Below, piece after piece: positions 34,542-43,319 of a stretch of 64,000 bases of DNA. The notes beneath the pieces were generated by a model. The model made no database searches. It worked only from the letters and a program-made list of their open reading frames with translations, and was not told the origin of the DNA. Origin of the DNA: Acetivibrio saccincola. GTDB taxonomy: Bacteria > Bacillota > Clostridia > Acetivibrionales > Acetivibrionaceae. The stretch is taken from positions 682,001 through 746,000 of the forward strand of contig NZ_CP025197.1 of NCBI RefSeq assembly GCF_002844395.1, in the 5' to 3' direction. Both the position numbers and the translations under genes were made by a program. Within the stretch, counting starts at the first letter, position 1, and the number at the start of each line of letters is the position of its first letter.

Positions 34542-35753
34542 TTGAGAAAATTTATACCTATTGTCTTGTTAGCTTTATTGTTAGGAATGCTCATGCCTAC
34601 ATATGCGGAAGTTGAAAAAGACCATATAAAAGTCAAAGAAGAAAGCGTTGTATCAAAAGAAAAAAACATTATATCATATGATATTGCAAAGGATATTTTA
34701 ATTGAGAACAATAGAACCCTGAAAGAAAAACAGCTGCAGGAAAGAAAAACATTTTACGGCTACAGCAATACAGTTCAAATTTCAAGGGGAATCAACACAG
34801 AGGGCAGAAGTGTCAATGTATTTGGGATGGAATTTTTCTTTTACTATCCAGACGATGTTCAAATGCTTTTGACAATGCAAAAGGAGTTTATGCCCTTTGC
34901 ACAGAGGTTTGCTTGGCAAATGTCCCAGAAAGAAAAGGAACTGACAGAAAACATTCTTATCTTGGCATTAAGGGATTTATACCTGGGTCTTTACAGCACC
35001 TGGAGAAATTGCGATATATTAAAAAAGAAGCTTAATTTAGAGAGCAAAAAACATAATGCAAATAAAGTACGTTTTGAAAACGGGCTTATTTCAAATATAG
35101 AATTTGAAGAATCCCAGTACCGGTTTTTAAAGACACAAAAGGATTTTGAAAATGCCCAAAGGGATTTTGAAAATATGAGAAGAAATTTCAATTCATTTTT
35201 AGGTGTTCCAATAGACACTGAGTATGATGAGCTTTTATTTGAAGAGTTAAAAAGGGATGTTAAAATACAGCCCCTTGAATATTACCTTGAAAAGGCTTTA
35301 GAAAACAGATTGGAGATAGTAGTTTTAGAAGGCCAGATTGAAATGGCGGAGCTGCAAATTTCAATTTATGAAAAAAACAGGGTAAATGAAACTTATACTA
35401 AAGTGAGAAAAGAGTATAATGAAGCTTTAAGGCAGCTTGAAAATTTAAAAATCCAACTTGAACAGGCAAAAATAGATATTGAAAGTGAAATTAAAAGTGC
35501 GTATGTAGAAGTTAAAAAAGAAGGGTACAACCTTCAAAGCCTTAACGATACTTTAAATATGCAGCTAAAAAATTATGAAAGATTGCAAGGTCAGTTTGAA
35601 CAAGGATTTATAGCAAAACTGGTTATGGATGAAGTGGAAATTGGTCTGGAAGAATTAAGAAATGGAATTGATTTGGTTATGTACGCTTATAATACAAAAA
35701 TAATGAAGTTGGAAGAAGCAGCAGGTCTTGGACCGGCTTTTCAGGAAAGGTGA
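34542..35753 (+). CDS. TolC-family (OEP) coiled-coil protein 1
   Basis: 403 residues with a signal peptide (IPIVLLALLLGMLMPTYA) and two OEP-like repeats of long helices: ALRDLYLGLYSTWRNCDILK, ENGLISNIEFEESQYRFLKT and, near the C-terminus, NMQLKNYERLQGQFEQGFIA. This matches outer-membrane efflux proteins (PF02321), although the rest of the window indicates a single-membrane cell. TTG start after GGAGGGGC. The next gene encodes a second family member 11 bases later; no RND or MFP partner is adjacent, so a role as a secreted or wall-spanning helical protein is possible. Confidence 0.75.
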   Translation: MRKFIPIVLLALLLGMLMPTYAEVEKDHIKVKEESVVSKEKNIISYDIAKDILIENNRTLKEKQLQERKTFYGYSNTVQISRGINTEGRSVNVFGMEFFFYYPDDVQMLLTMQKEFMPFAQRFAWQMSQKEKELTENILILALRDLYLGLYSTWRNCDILKKKLNLESKKHNANKVRFENGLISNIEFEESQYRFLKTQKDFENAQRDFENMRRNFNSFLGVPIDTEYDELLFEELKRDVKIQPLEYYLEKALENRLEIVVLEGQIEMAELQISIYEKNRVNETYTKVRKEYNEALRQLENLKIQLEQAKIDIESEIKSAYVEVKKEGYNLQSLNDTLNMQLKNYERLQGQFEQGFIAKLVMDEVEIGLEELRNGIDLVMYAYNTKIMKLEEAAGLGPAFQER

Positions 35754-35764
35754 GTGGGATAAGT

Positions 35765-36904
35765 ATGAATAAAAAAATTAAAGTAATTATACCGGTAATA
35801 GCATTGGCACTGTCTCTTACAACCGTTTGGGCAGTTGGGAATGAAATGTTTTTGAATATAGAAAAATTTCAGGATATGGCTTTAAAAAACAGCAGACAGT
35901 CAAAAATTGATGATTTGCAGATAGAATCTAAAGAAAATGCATTGGAGGAAGCAGAAAAGGATGCAAAGTTTTTGTCCTCCTCAACCACCAGAACTCAAAA
36001 ATATAACAATGAAATACAGAAAAAAGTTGATCCCTTTAGGGCAAAAGCAGATCTGGAATATACAAAGAGAGAAAAGGATATAAACGAAGAGAATTTAAAA
36101 AGGGAAGTTTATAAAAAGGCTCTTGATATATTAATTCAAGAAAAAGAAGTGGAGCTTGAGAAAGAGAAGCTAAAGATATTGGAAGAGAAACTGAAAATGG
36201 CTGAAACCAGATACAATGAGGGAAAAATAACTGATAATGACCTTTACAATGCAAGGTTTGCAGTGAGCTCTAAAACCATTGATTTAGATAAAGCTAAAAA
36301 AAATTTGGAGATATTGGAGCTTGAATTTAAAGGACTTTTAAATGTTGACTTGGACAATTCCCCAATAAAGGTGGAAGACCAATTGGTTTTTGAGCCGGTG
36401 AAGGATATAAATATGGATGTGGATATGATTGTTTTGAAAAATGCAGAAGGGATTCTAAGTATTGATACTGTAATTGAAGAAGCTTATGAAAAAAGTCTTG
36501 AGTTTTTTAAGGTAAAAAAGGACTTAGAAGCCCAGGAAATGATTATGGAAATTACAAAAGACATCTTTGAAGAAAAGCACCCCACATACAGGGACAATAT
36601 GCTGGCTTTAGAGATTGCACAGCTTAATTTGGAAAATGTCAGGACAAGTATTGAGGTACAGGTAAGGAATAAATACAATGAATTGAAGACTTCGGAAGAA
36701 AATGTAAATCTGGCAATACAGTGGGAAGATATACAGAAGAAAAAGCTTGAAGGAGAAGAACTTAAGTTTGAAAAAGGTATGATAAGCAGGGAACAATTAT
36801 TAGATGCAAAAGAAGCTTATATGGAAGCATGCTATGACAAATATACTGCCATTTATAATTACAACATTATAAAATCAGAGTTCGAGGCTTTATATAAAAA
36901 ATAG
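35765..36904 (+). CDS. TolC-family (OEP) coiled-coil protein 2
   Basis: 379 residues with signal sequence IIPVIALALSLTTVWAVG and long helices: ALKNSRQSKIDDLQIESKEN, KLKMAETRYNEGKITDNDLY, NARFAVSSKTIDLDKAKKNL and C-terminal EGEELKFEKGMISREQLLDA, the paired ‘RYxxGxIxxxDLxxA’ pattern of TolC-like proteins. ATG 35765 is chosen because AAAGGTGAG precedes it. It is the second half of an operon with the preceding TolC-family gene and ends at a bidirectional terminator. Partner proteins unknown. Confidence 0.75.
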   Translation: MNKKIKVIIPVIALALSLTTVWAVGNEMFLNIEKFQDMALKNSRQSKIDDLQIESKENALEEAEKDAKFLSSSTTRTQKYNNEIQKKVDPFRAKADLEYTKREKDINEENLKREVYKKALDILIQEKEVELEKEKLKILEEKLKMAETRYNEGKITDNDLYNARFAVSSKTIDLDKAKKNLEILELEFKGLLNVDLDNSPIKVEDQLVFEPVKDINMDVDMIVLKNAEGILSIDTVIEEAYEKSLEFFKVKKDLEAQEMIMEITKDIFEEKHPTYRDNMLALEIAQLNLENVRTSIEVQVRNKYNELKTSEENVNLAIQWEDIQKKKLEGEELKFEKGMISREQLLDAKEAYMEACYDKYTAIYNYNIIKSEFEALYKK

Positions 36905-36994
36905 ATATTAATAAGATATAATTATAGATATAGAATAAATTATTATATAGATATAGGATTTAAATTTATAGACTATGCTCAAAAGAACCAAATA

Positions 36995-37030
36995 AAATAA
37001 CCTGATGCCAATACATCAGGTTATTTTTAT
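36995..37030. terminator. bidirectional Rho-independent terminator
   Basis: AATAACCTGATG/CATCAGGTTATT with a 6-base loop, and T-rich tails on both strands; serves the TolC-like operon (plus) and the penicillin-binding protein gene (minus). Confidence 0.9.
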
Positions 37031-37038
37031 TATTTTTA

Positions 37039-39615
37039 CTACCGTCTTTTTCTGTCTTTTTTTTCATCATCCCTGCCGCTGTTTCTGTTATCCATATGAC
37101 CGCTGCTGTTATTTCCATCATCCCTGGTATTATCCCTGTTGTTTCTATCATCTCTGTTGTTATCCTTGCTGTTATTTGTATTACTGTAGTTGTCTCTAAA
37201 ATAGCTGCTGTTTCTATCTTCTTGTTCTAAATATTCATAATATCCTTCATTGCTGTCCCAATTATTATTTTCATTTCCATCCTCATCATCGTACTGGAAG
37301 TTGTTTCTGTTATAAGGTGCATACAGGTCGTGTTCCGGGCAGTACTCAGTTGGACATTCGTATATTTTATCCCCCACTGCTGCAAAATCATTCGGATTTG
37401 TAATAGGAACACGGCGTTTTACAAACACCTTTTCACTTGTAGAAGACGGCGGACAGTAAAGTGATGCCAGGTACGGCCTTCCATATTCATCTGTGTGAGC
37501 TTCACAGACCTTTACCTTAACATGTGTATCACATTCGTCCTTAGGCTCAGTTCCTGCTATGAACATTTCAGTTCTTATTGTAGAACCGCGGGGGTCTTGA
37601 GAACACAACTCAGAAGCAAGCTTTCCGGATTTTGTACAGATGGTCTTCTTGACAATTCCCGGAGGTTCTTCAAATTGTTTTATTTCTAAATCCTCATGGA
37701 CTTTTGCCATAACATCACGCCAGATTAAGTTAGCCCTGCCCTGTTCTGCAGATTGTATACTGGTATTTTGGTCATATCCGTACCATGTGGCAGCAACATA
37801 ATATGGGGTGTATCCTACAAACCACTTGTCATAGTTATTGCTTGTAGTACCTGTTTTACCTGCTTGTGGCATTCCGCCTGAAAATCTGGCGCCGGTACCT
37901 GTACCGGAGGTCATTACATCCTTTAATATGTCAGTTATAATGTATGCTGTAGCTTCATCGTATACTATGGTGTATTGAGGCTTGTTTTCAAGCAATACGT
38001 TGCCGTTCATGTCTAAAACCTTGGTATAAGTTATAGGTTTACAGTACAGTCCCTTATTTGCAAATGGAATATATGCAGCTGCCAGTTGGAGAGGGTTTAT
38101 ACCTTCCCTTGGTCCCCCCAGGGCTACCGATAAATACCTTTCATCTGCCCTGTCAATTCCTGATTTTTTTAAATAGTCAAGGGCTATATCAGGGGTAAGA
38201 TATTCATCCCATATTCTTCCGGCAACCACATTAAATGATTTTGTTAATGCATATCTGGCAGTGGTCAGACCGCTATAACTCCAGTCGTAGTTTCTGGGGT
38301 ACCTTTCATTTCTATTGTTAGGGTTAAGATACACCGGTGCGTCATCTATAACTGTTGCAGCAGTTATTTTCCTTTCATTAATTGCAGGACCGTATACAAC
38401 AAGAGGCTTGAAAGTAGAACCCGGCTGTCTTTTGACCTGGGAGCTTGAAGCCCTGTTCAGTGGTGAACCTATTTTTTCACCTGCGCCTCCGTATAAGGCT
38501 TTAACATGACCGTTTGTAGGGTCTATAATAACCATTGCGGCCTGCGGTGGCATGGATGTTTTGGTATTTACTTTTGTAAAGTATTCTTCATTAAGAAATA
38601 CTTCATCCATTGCCTGTTGGATTTTTGGATCTAATGTGGTGTAAATTTTTATCCCGCCGTTATAAATGGTATCATAAGCTTCGTCACGGGTATATCCTGC
38701 ATCCATCAGATCATTCATAACATCAATAACAACTTGGTCCACAAAATACGATTGATTTGTAACAACGTCAGCAGAACGTCTGTTGTAATCCGCATATTGG
38801 AGTTTTTCGTTTTTTGCCTGCTGATATTCTTCTTCAGTTATGTACCCAAGTTCTTTCATTACCCCCAGTATTACTTCCTGGCGTTTTTTGATATTTTCTC
38901 TGCCGTTTGTTGTAAACGGATCGTAGTACGCAGGGTTTTGAGTAATACCTGCTAAAATTGCACATTCTGCAAGGGTAAGCTCACTTACGTCTTTATCAAA
39001 ATATGTTTTAGCTGCAGACTGAACCCCATAACAGTTTTGTGCCAGGAAAACTATATTTAAATATAGCTCCAGTATCTGGTCCTTACTTAAATTGCGTTCT
39101 AGATGCAGGGCTATCCACCATTCCTGCACTTTACGTTCTACAGAACGCTCATATCTTCTTGTAATATTCTTTATAACCTGTTGGGTAATTGTACTACCCC
39201 CGTGGGCACCTCCGGATGTTATAGCACTTGCTATCCTTCTCAGGTCTATACCCGGATGCTCATAAAAACGCCTGTCCTCAATGGCAATAAAGGCGTTTTT
39301 AAGATTTTCAGGGATGTCTTTTAAGTCTACCATGTCCCTGTTTTTCGAGCCCTGTAATGGGATTACCATTTCACCATTGCAGTCATAGACATAGGATGTA
39401 AAACCCTCTAATGTTAACTTGTCAGGTGTTAATTTTTCTGCAGTTTTAATGTATGCAAAAACTGCACCCCCTGCAAGTCCTGCAAGTGCAAATGAAATGG
39501 TAAGGCAAATTATTATTATCATTCTAAAGACTGAAAGAGAAAATCTAAAAACAAATTTGCCAACTTTTTTCTTTTGGTTTTTACCTTTCCTATATTTTGT
39601 ATTTTTACTACTCAT
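37039..39615 (-). CDS. class A penicillin-binding protein (PBP1A-like)
   Basis: A bifunctional peptidoglycan synthase, 858 residues. A short basic tail and one transmembrane anchor (about 35-60) precede the GT51 glycosyltransferase (EDRRFYEHPGIDLRRIA with catalytic Glu; GGSTITQQVIKN). The transpeptidase has Ser in PGSTFKPLVVYG, KSFNVVAG and KTGTTSNNYDKWF. The C-terminal ~70 residues form an unusual Asn/Asp/Arg/Ser-rich low-complexity tail ending KKDRKRR. The start at 39615 is chosen because AAAGGAG precedes it. Transcribed opposite to the TolC-like genes. Confidence 0.95.
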   Translation of the reverse strand: MSSKNTKYRKGKNQKKKVGKFVFRFSLSVFRMIIIICLTISFALAGLAGGAVFAYIKTAEKLTPDKLTLEGFTSYVYDCNGEMVIPLQGSKNRDMVDLKDIPENLKNAFIAIEDRRFYEHPGIDLRRIASAITSGGAHGGSTITQQVIKNITRRYERSVERKVQEWWIALHLERNLSKDQILELYLNIVFLAQNCYGVQSAAKTYFDKDVSELTLAECAILAGITQNPAYYDPFTTNGRENIKKRQEVILGVMKELGYITEEEYQQAKNEKLQYADYNRRSADVVTNQSYFVDQVVIDVMNDLMDAGYTRDEAYDTIYNGGIKIYTTLDPKIQQAMDEVFLNEEYFTKVNTKTSMPPQAAMVIIDPTNGHVKALYGGAGEKIGSPLNRASSSQVKRQPGSTFKPLVVYGPAINERKITAATVIDDAPVYLNPNNRNERYPRNYDWSYSGLTTARYALTKSFNVVAGRIWDEYLTPDIALDYLKKSGIDRADERYLSVALGGPREGINPLQLAAAYIPFANKGLYCKPITYTKVLDMNGNVLLENKPQYTIVYDEATAYIITDILKDVMTSGTGTGARFSGGMPQAGKTGTTSNNYDKWFVGYTPYYVAATWYGYDQNTSIQSAEQGRANLIWRDVMAKVHEDLEIKQFEEPPGIVKKTICTKSGKLASELCSQDPRGSTIRTEMFIAGTEPKDECDTHVKVKVCEAHTDEYGRPYLASLYCPPSSTSEKVFVKRRVPITNPNDFAAVGDKIYECPTEYCPEHDLYAPYNRNNFQYDDEDGNENNNWDSNEGYYEYLEQEDRNSSYFRDNYSNTNNSKDNNRDDRNNRDNTRDDGNNSSGHMDNRNSGRDDEKKDRKRR

Positions 39616-39895
39616 AGAACTACTCTCCTTTATACAGAATTCATGCATATAAAATTCATAATATTTTACACTAATAATTTTTTACACTAATAAAAATAAT
39701 TATTAGATATTCTTTAGCTTTTATTTATTTAGCTTTTTATAATTATAACACAAAGCATTATAGTTGAGAAGAAAAAAGGCTGTCATATTTTACAAAAAGA
39801 ATATAGGTATTTTATTTAATGTTGAAAAAAGTCATAATATTGTTTAAACTTAATTAAAGGCAGGAAATAAAATAAAAGCCTGAAGGGGTGTTAGA

Positions 39896-40345
39896 ATGGA
39901 AATTAGAGTTGGCGAATTAATAAAGGCAAAAAGAGAAGAGAAAAAGTACTCCCTTGCAGATTTTGCTGAAATTATCGGAATAACCCCGGGATATCTTTCA
40001 CAAATTGAAAACGGGCATAAGAAAAACCCTAAATTAGAAATTTTATTAAAAATAGTAAAAGAACTTGATATTGATTTAAGTACGCTTTTAGGCATAGAAA
40101 GCCAGGAAGAAAATTCAAATTTTAAAATTCCGCCTCTTTTAAAGCTCATTTTGGCAAAAGAAAGAAATACTAAAGTTTTAGAGGATAAAGACACATTAAA
40201 AAAGATATGCGGTATTATAGATAAATCCTTAGAGTGTAGATATTTTATAGAAAATGAAGAATTATACCAGATGTTTTTAGAAGATATTTATATTCAGATT
40301 GAAACTATATTAAAGAGGTATATGGACTTTCAAGCTATAAAATAG
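39896..40345 (+). CDS. XRE-family transcriptional regulator
   Basis: 149 residues: an HTH_3/XRE DNA-binding domain (residues 5-65: VGELIKAKREEKKYSLADFA, GITPGYLSQIENGHK), similar to SinR-type regulators, then a helical C-terminal half with no family I recognise, perhaps for oligomerisation. RBS GAAGGGG. It lies 280 bases from the divergent PBP gene and 79 bases before yunB; target genes unknown. Confidence 0.85.
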   Translation: MEIRVGELIKAKREEKKYSLADFAEIIGITPGYLSQIENGHKKNPKLEILLKIVKELDIDLSTLLGIESQEENSNFKIPPLLKLILAKERNTKVLEDKDTLKKICGIIDKSLECRYFIENEELYQMFLEDIYIQIETILKRYMDFQAIK

Positions 40346-40424
40346 TTTTATAAAATAGTTTTAAATATTTTTCACCAAATACCCCTTTGTTATCATAGTA
40401 TGACTGGTAAGGAGGGGTTTTTTT

Positions 40425-41102
40425 ATGAAAAGGGCCAAAACCAATCTCTACAGCAGACTATGGTATGTCAGGAGAAACAGGAAAAAATTGTATGTGTACA
40501 TATTTCCCTTAACTATGCTGATTGTACTTATTATGCTTTTTTTATATTTTGAAAATGTGATAAAGCCAAGCTTTTTAGAATTTTCAGATTATAAGATAAA
40601 GGCAATAATAAACAATTCTGTGGCAAAAGCAGTTAATGATAATTTCCCTGAAGAAATAAATTATGAGGAAATTGTAAAAATAAACAAAGATGATCTTGAA
40701 AAAATCAAGTCTATACAGGTGGATGTGGGAAAACTAAACAGGACATTTTCAAAAGTGACCCTTAACATCCAGGAGGAATTAGATGCTTTAGGGGATGTGG
40801 AAATCGGGGTACCCATTGGGGTGCTTACAGGTAAGTCAGTTTTTTCTGCCAGGGGACCTAGGATAAATATTAAAGTAATACCTGAAGGAAGTGTGGAAAC
40901 CGACTTTAGGTCGGAATTTACCAGTGCAGGTATTAACCAGACAAAACACCGGATATATTTTCTTGTTAAGACAAAAGTGGGTATAGCAGTACCCTTTATT
41001 AACAAAACTACTGAAGTTACAACAAGCATTCCAATAGCCGAAACAGTTATTGTAGGGGATGTGCCTTGGTATTATTTAAATTTTGAAAATATTGAAAACT
41101 AA
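40425..41102 (+). CDS. yunB: sporulation protein YunB
   Basis: 225 residues; one N-terminal transmembrane helix (YIFPLTMLIVLIMLFLYF) and an extracytoplasmic domain with the YunB pattern IINNSVAKAVNDN, IGVPIGVLTGKSVFSARGPR, GINQTKHRIYFLVKTKVGIA, VTTSIPIAETVIVGDVPWYY. In Bacillus subtilis yunB is a mother-cell gene needed for normal spore formation. RBS AAGGAGGGG. Its presence supports an endospore-forming host. Confidence 0.92.
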   Translation: MKRAKTNLYSRLWYVRRNRKKLYVYIFPLTMLIVLIMLFLYFENVIKPSFLEFSDYKIKAIINNSVAKAVNDNFPEEINYEEIVKINKDDLEKIKSIQVDVGKLNRTFSKVTLNIQEELDALGDVEIGVPIGVLTGKSVFSARGPRINIKVIPEGSVETDFRSEFTSAGINQTKHRIYFLVKTKVGIAVPFINKTTEVTTSIPIAETVIVGDVPWYYLNFENIEN

Positions 41103-41116
41103 TAAAACATTGAAAA

Positions 41117-41545
41117 CTAGTTTTTATCAGAATATGCAGTGCTGTCAGACTTTTTTTCGGATTTTTTTCTGGTATTTTTAACCTTGGAATCACTGTTTTG
41201 TTTTTCTAGCATTTTACACCTACCTTCAAATATACTTCCCTCTGAACTTATTAAATTCTGAACTAAAATATCTCCATAGAGTACTGCAGTGGAAGAAGCA
41301 TTTAACAAGCCCCTTGCTTCTATATTTCCCTCTACTTTACCGGAAAGAAAAACATTATTTGCATATATATTGCCGGTAACTTCCGAACTTTTTCCTAAAT
41401 ACACATCTCCATCAGCTTTTATTTCTCCCTGTACCTTTCCGTCAATCCTAATTGTACCGGAAGTTTCAATATTACCTTGGAAAATTGTGTTTTTACCTAC
41501 AAGGGTATCGAATTTATCAGGGGCTTTTACATCCTTTTTAAACAC
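41117..41545 (-). CDS. bactofilin (polymer-forming cytoskeletal protein)
   Basis: 142 residues. A central right-handed beta-helix domain of about 100 residues: LVGKNTIFQGNIETSGTIRI, DGKVQGEIKADGDVYLGKSS, then NIYANNVFLSGKVEGNIEAR, the repetitive bactofilin pattern. Charged flexible tails flank it (KNTRKKSEKKSDS at the C-terminus). GTG start after GGAGG. It lies 90 bases downstream of the M23 peptidase gene on the same strand, a recurring pairing in which bactofilin filaments localise wall hydrolases. Confidence 0.92.
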   Translation of the reverse strand: MFKKDVKAPDKFDTLVGKNTIFQGNIETSGTIRIDGKVQGEIKADGDVYLGKSSEVTGNIYANNVFLSGKVEGNIEARGLLNASSTAVLYGDILVQNLISSEGSIFEGRCKMLEKQNSDSKVKNTRKKSEKKSDSTAYSDKN

Positions 41546-41635
41546 ATTAAGACCTCCAATTTAATATAATAATAAATAATAAATAAAGTTAAATATAAAC
41601 AAAATCTTTTAGGTTTTTATCCGTTTTTTTCTTTT

Positions 41636-42556
41636 TTATCTAGGGTCTAAATATTCCATAGGGTCTACTGCTTCATCATAAACTCTTACTTCAAAGTGCA
41701 GGTGATTTCCTGTACTTCTGCCGGTGCTTCCAACGAGAGCTATAAAATCCCCTTTATTAACTGTATTTCCTTCACTGACAAGAAGTTTTGAACAGTGGGC
41801 ATAGAGGGTTGTTATACCCCTGCCATGATCAATTATTACAGTTTTACCGTAATTTCCGTGCCAGTCTGAGAGAATTACCCTCCCGCTTGCAGAGGCTTTA
41901 ATTTCCCTTCCGTAAGGAGCGGATATATCAATTCCATAATGAAATCTCCTTGTAAAACTGATAGGATCCGTTCTGTAGCCAAAACCTGAAGTAACGCTAC
42001 CGGCTGTAGGCCATAAAGTGGGAACAACATTCATATACTCTGTCAATTTTGCCTGAGTATCTTCTAAATCAGTTGTTATTTCAGCATCAGAATGATTTAT
42101 TTTTTCCAGTTCCTCTAATATTGATTTAAGTTTGCTGGCACTTTCTACAAATTCCCTGTCATTTCGTCCTGTTGACCTGGTGGCAACAACCTCGTTCATA
42201 TTTTCTTCTATGTACTTATGGGTTAAATCTTTATATAATGTTTTAAATTCCTCAGTCATTCTGCTCTGCTTAATTTTTTCTTCCTTTAATTTGGATATTT
42301 CCTTTTCATTTTCTTCTATTAAAAGAGCCTGTTCTTCGGTTAATTTATTAGCCAGAGCTATTTTTTCACTAAGATGCTTATTTTCCTCTACAAGTGACGT
42401 AATGGTAAGTCCGGTGCATATAATAGCTGTAGCAATAATTGTTCCAAGGGCGAGAAGTTTGTATTTTACTGATGATATTTTAAATACCTTAATTTCATTT
42501 GTTGAATGTGGTACCAGCATAATGGACCAATACCGCTTTTCACGTCTTTTTTTCAT
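41636..42556 (-). CDS. M23-family (LytM) cell-wall endopeptidase, membrane-anchored
   Basis: 306 residues. A short cytoplasmic tail (MKKRREKRYWSIMLVPHSTN) and one transmembrane helix near 30-60 precede a coiled coil (about 65-180: NEKEISKLKEEKIKQSRMTE) and the C-terminal LytM domain. Zinc ligands are seen in RRFHYGIDISAPYG and LHFEVRV, and the middle His in YAHCSKL. ATG 42556 has AGAAGGCG before it; an upstream in-frame ATG (42601) is weaker. Probably cuts peptidoglycan cross-bridges and is scaffolded by the adjacent bactofilin. Confidence 0.93.
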   Translation of the reverse strand: MKKRREKRYWSIMLVPHSTNEIKVFKISSVKYKLLALGTIIATAIICTGLTITSLVEENKHLSEKIALANKLTEEQALLIEENEKEISKLKEEKIKQSRMTEEFKTLYKDLTHKYIEENMNEVVATRSTGRNDREFVESASKLKSILEELEKINHSDAEITTDLEDTQAKLTEYMNVVPTLWPTAGSVTSGFGYRTDPISFTRRFHYGIDISAPYGREIKASASGRVILSDWHGNYGKTVIIDHGRGITTLYAHCSKLLVSEGNTVNKGDFIALVGSTGRSTGNHLHFEVRVYDEAVDPMEYLDPR

Positions 42557-42601
42557 AATATCGCCTTCTTTTATTCTCTCCTTTATGTTATTATTATGCA
42601 T

Positions 42602-42915
42602 TGCTAATTATTATACCATTGTATAATGATAAAAGTAAGTACAAATTTAATTTTTAACAAAAAATCTTCTAAAATTTATAAAAATTTTACCTTCCCTCTA
42701 TATAGTATCTACAATATTTCTGCATTTAATTCAAGGGGGTAAATCTTTTTAGAAAAATTGGAGGCTAAAAAAACTTAAAAATAAGAACTTAAAAATAAAA
42801 GTTTAAAGTAAGAGATTAAAAATAAAAGTTAAAAATAAGAGGTCTTGAAAACAGTAAACTATTGATGTAATATATAAATTGCGTAATAATTTACAAATGA
42901 ATATAACCAGTCACA
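42602..42915. other. AT-rich spacer with degenerate repeats
   Basis: No gene is supported. At 42770-42845 a degenerate tract repeats TTAAAAATAA(A/G)A about five times. It lies between the divergent M23 gene and the cobalamin riboswitch and probably contains both promoters, but I cannot place -35/-10 boxes with confidence. Confidence 0.35.
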
Positions 42916-42919
42916 AATG

Positions 42920-43100
42920 GATATATAGCGTGTGTATTCGCACGAAAGTGCTGGTGCGTCGTTGCACCAAGGGAATTCGGATGAAATTTCCGGGCTATCC
43001 CAATAACCGTGAAGCTGACGAAAGGGCAAAATGCCACTGCTACAGGCGGGAAGGCGCCCTATTAGGATGAAGCCAAGCCGGGAGACCTGCTTACACATTT
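42920..43100 (+). ncRNA. cobalamin riboswitch
   Basis: Contains in order the conserved blocks of the B12-sensing element: GGGAATTCGGATGAAATTTC, the CCGTGAAGCTGAC region, GCCACTG, and the B12 box GCCGGGAGACCTGC. It precedes a three-gene ABC importer and is followed by a terminator hairpin at 43164, so it most likely shuts transcription off when adenosyl- or methylcobalamin is plentiful. Confidence 0.92.
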
Positions 43101-43163
43101 ATGCCACTTGGGGGGAGGGCAAGCTATATTTATTGCTATTTTTGTATTTAGCATGAATTAACG

Positions 43164-43192
43164 TTGCTCCCTGCTTCAGGGAGCAATTTTAG
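43164..43192 (+). terminator. attenuator terminator of the riboswitch
   Basis: TTGCTCCCTG-CTT-CAGGGAGCAATTTT: a 10-bp perfect stem with a 3-base loop and T-run, 64 bases after the B12 box and 128 bases before the first gene. Expected expression platform; the antiterminator pairing was not worked out. Confidence 0.85.
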
Positions 43193-43319
43193 TTATGCTT
43201 TATATTAGTGGCATCTAATACTAATCATGCCTTATATATTCATTGAGACTTATATATTCATTTGGAATATTGGAATAGAAGAATATATACATCTAAAGTA
43301 AAGAAAGGGGAATTTAAAA

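Noticed and set aside
42859-43098. 79-codon minus-strand frame
   Set aside because: Covers the cobalamin riboswitch; the conserved RNA blocks explain this sequence better.
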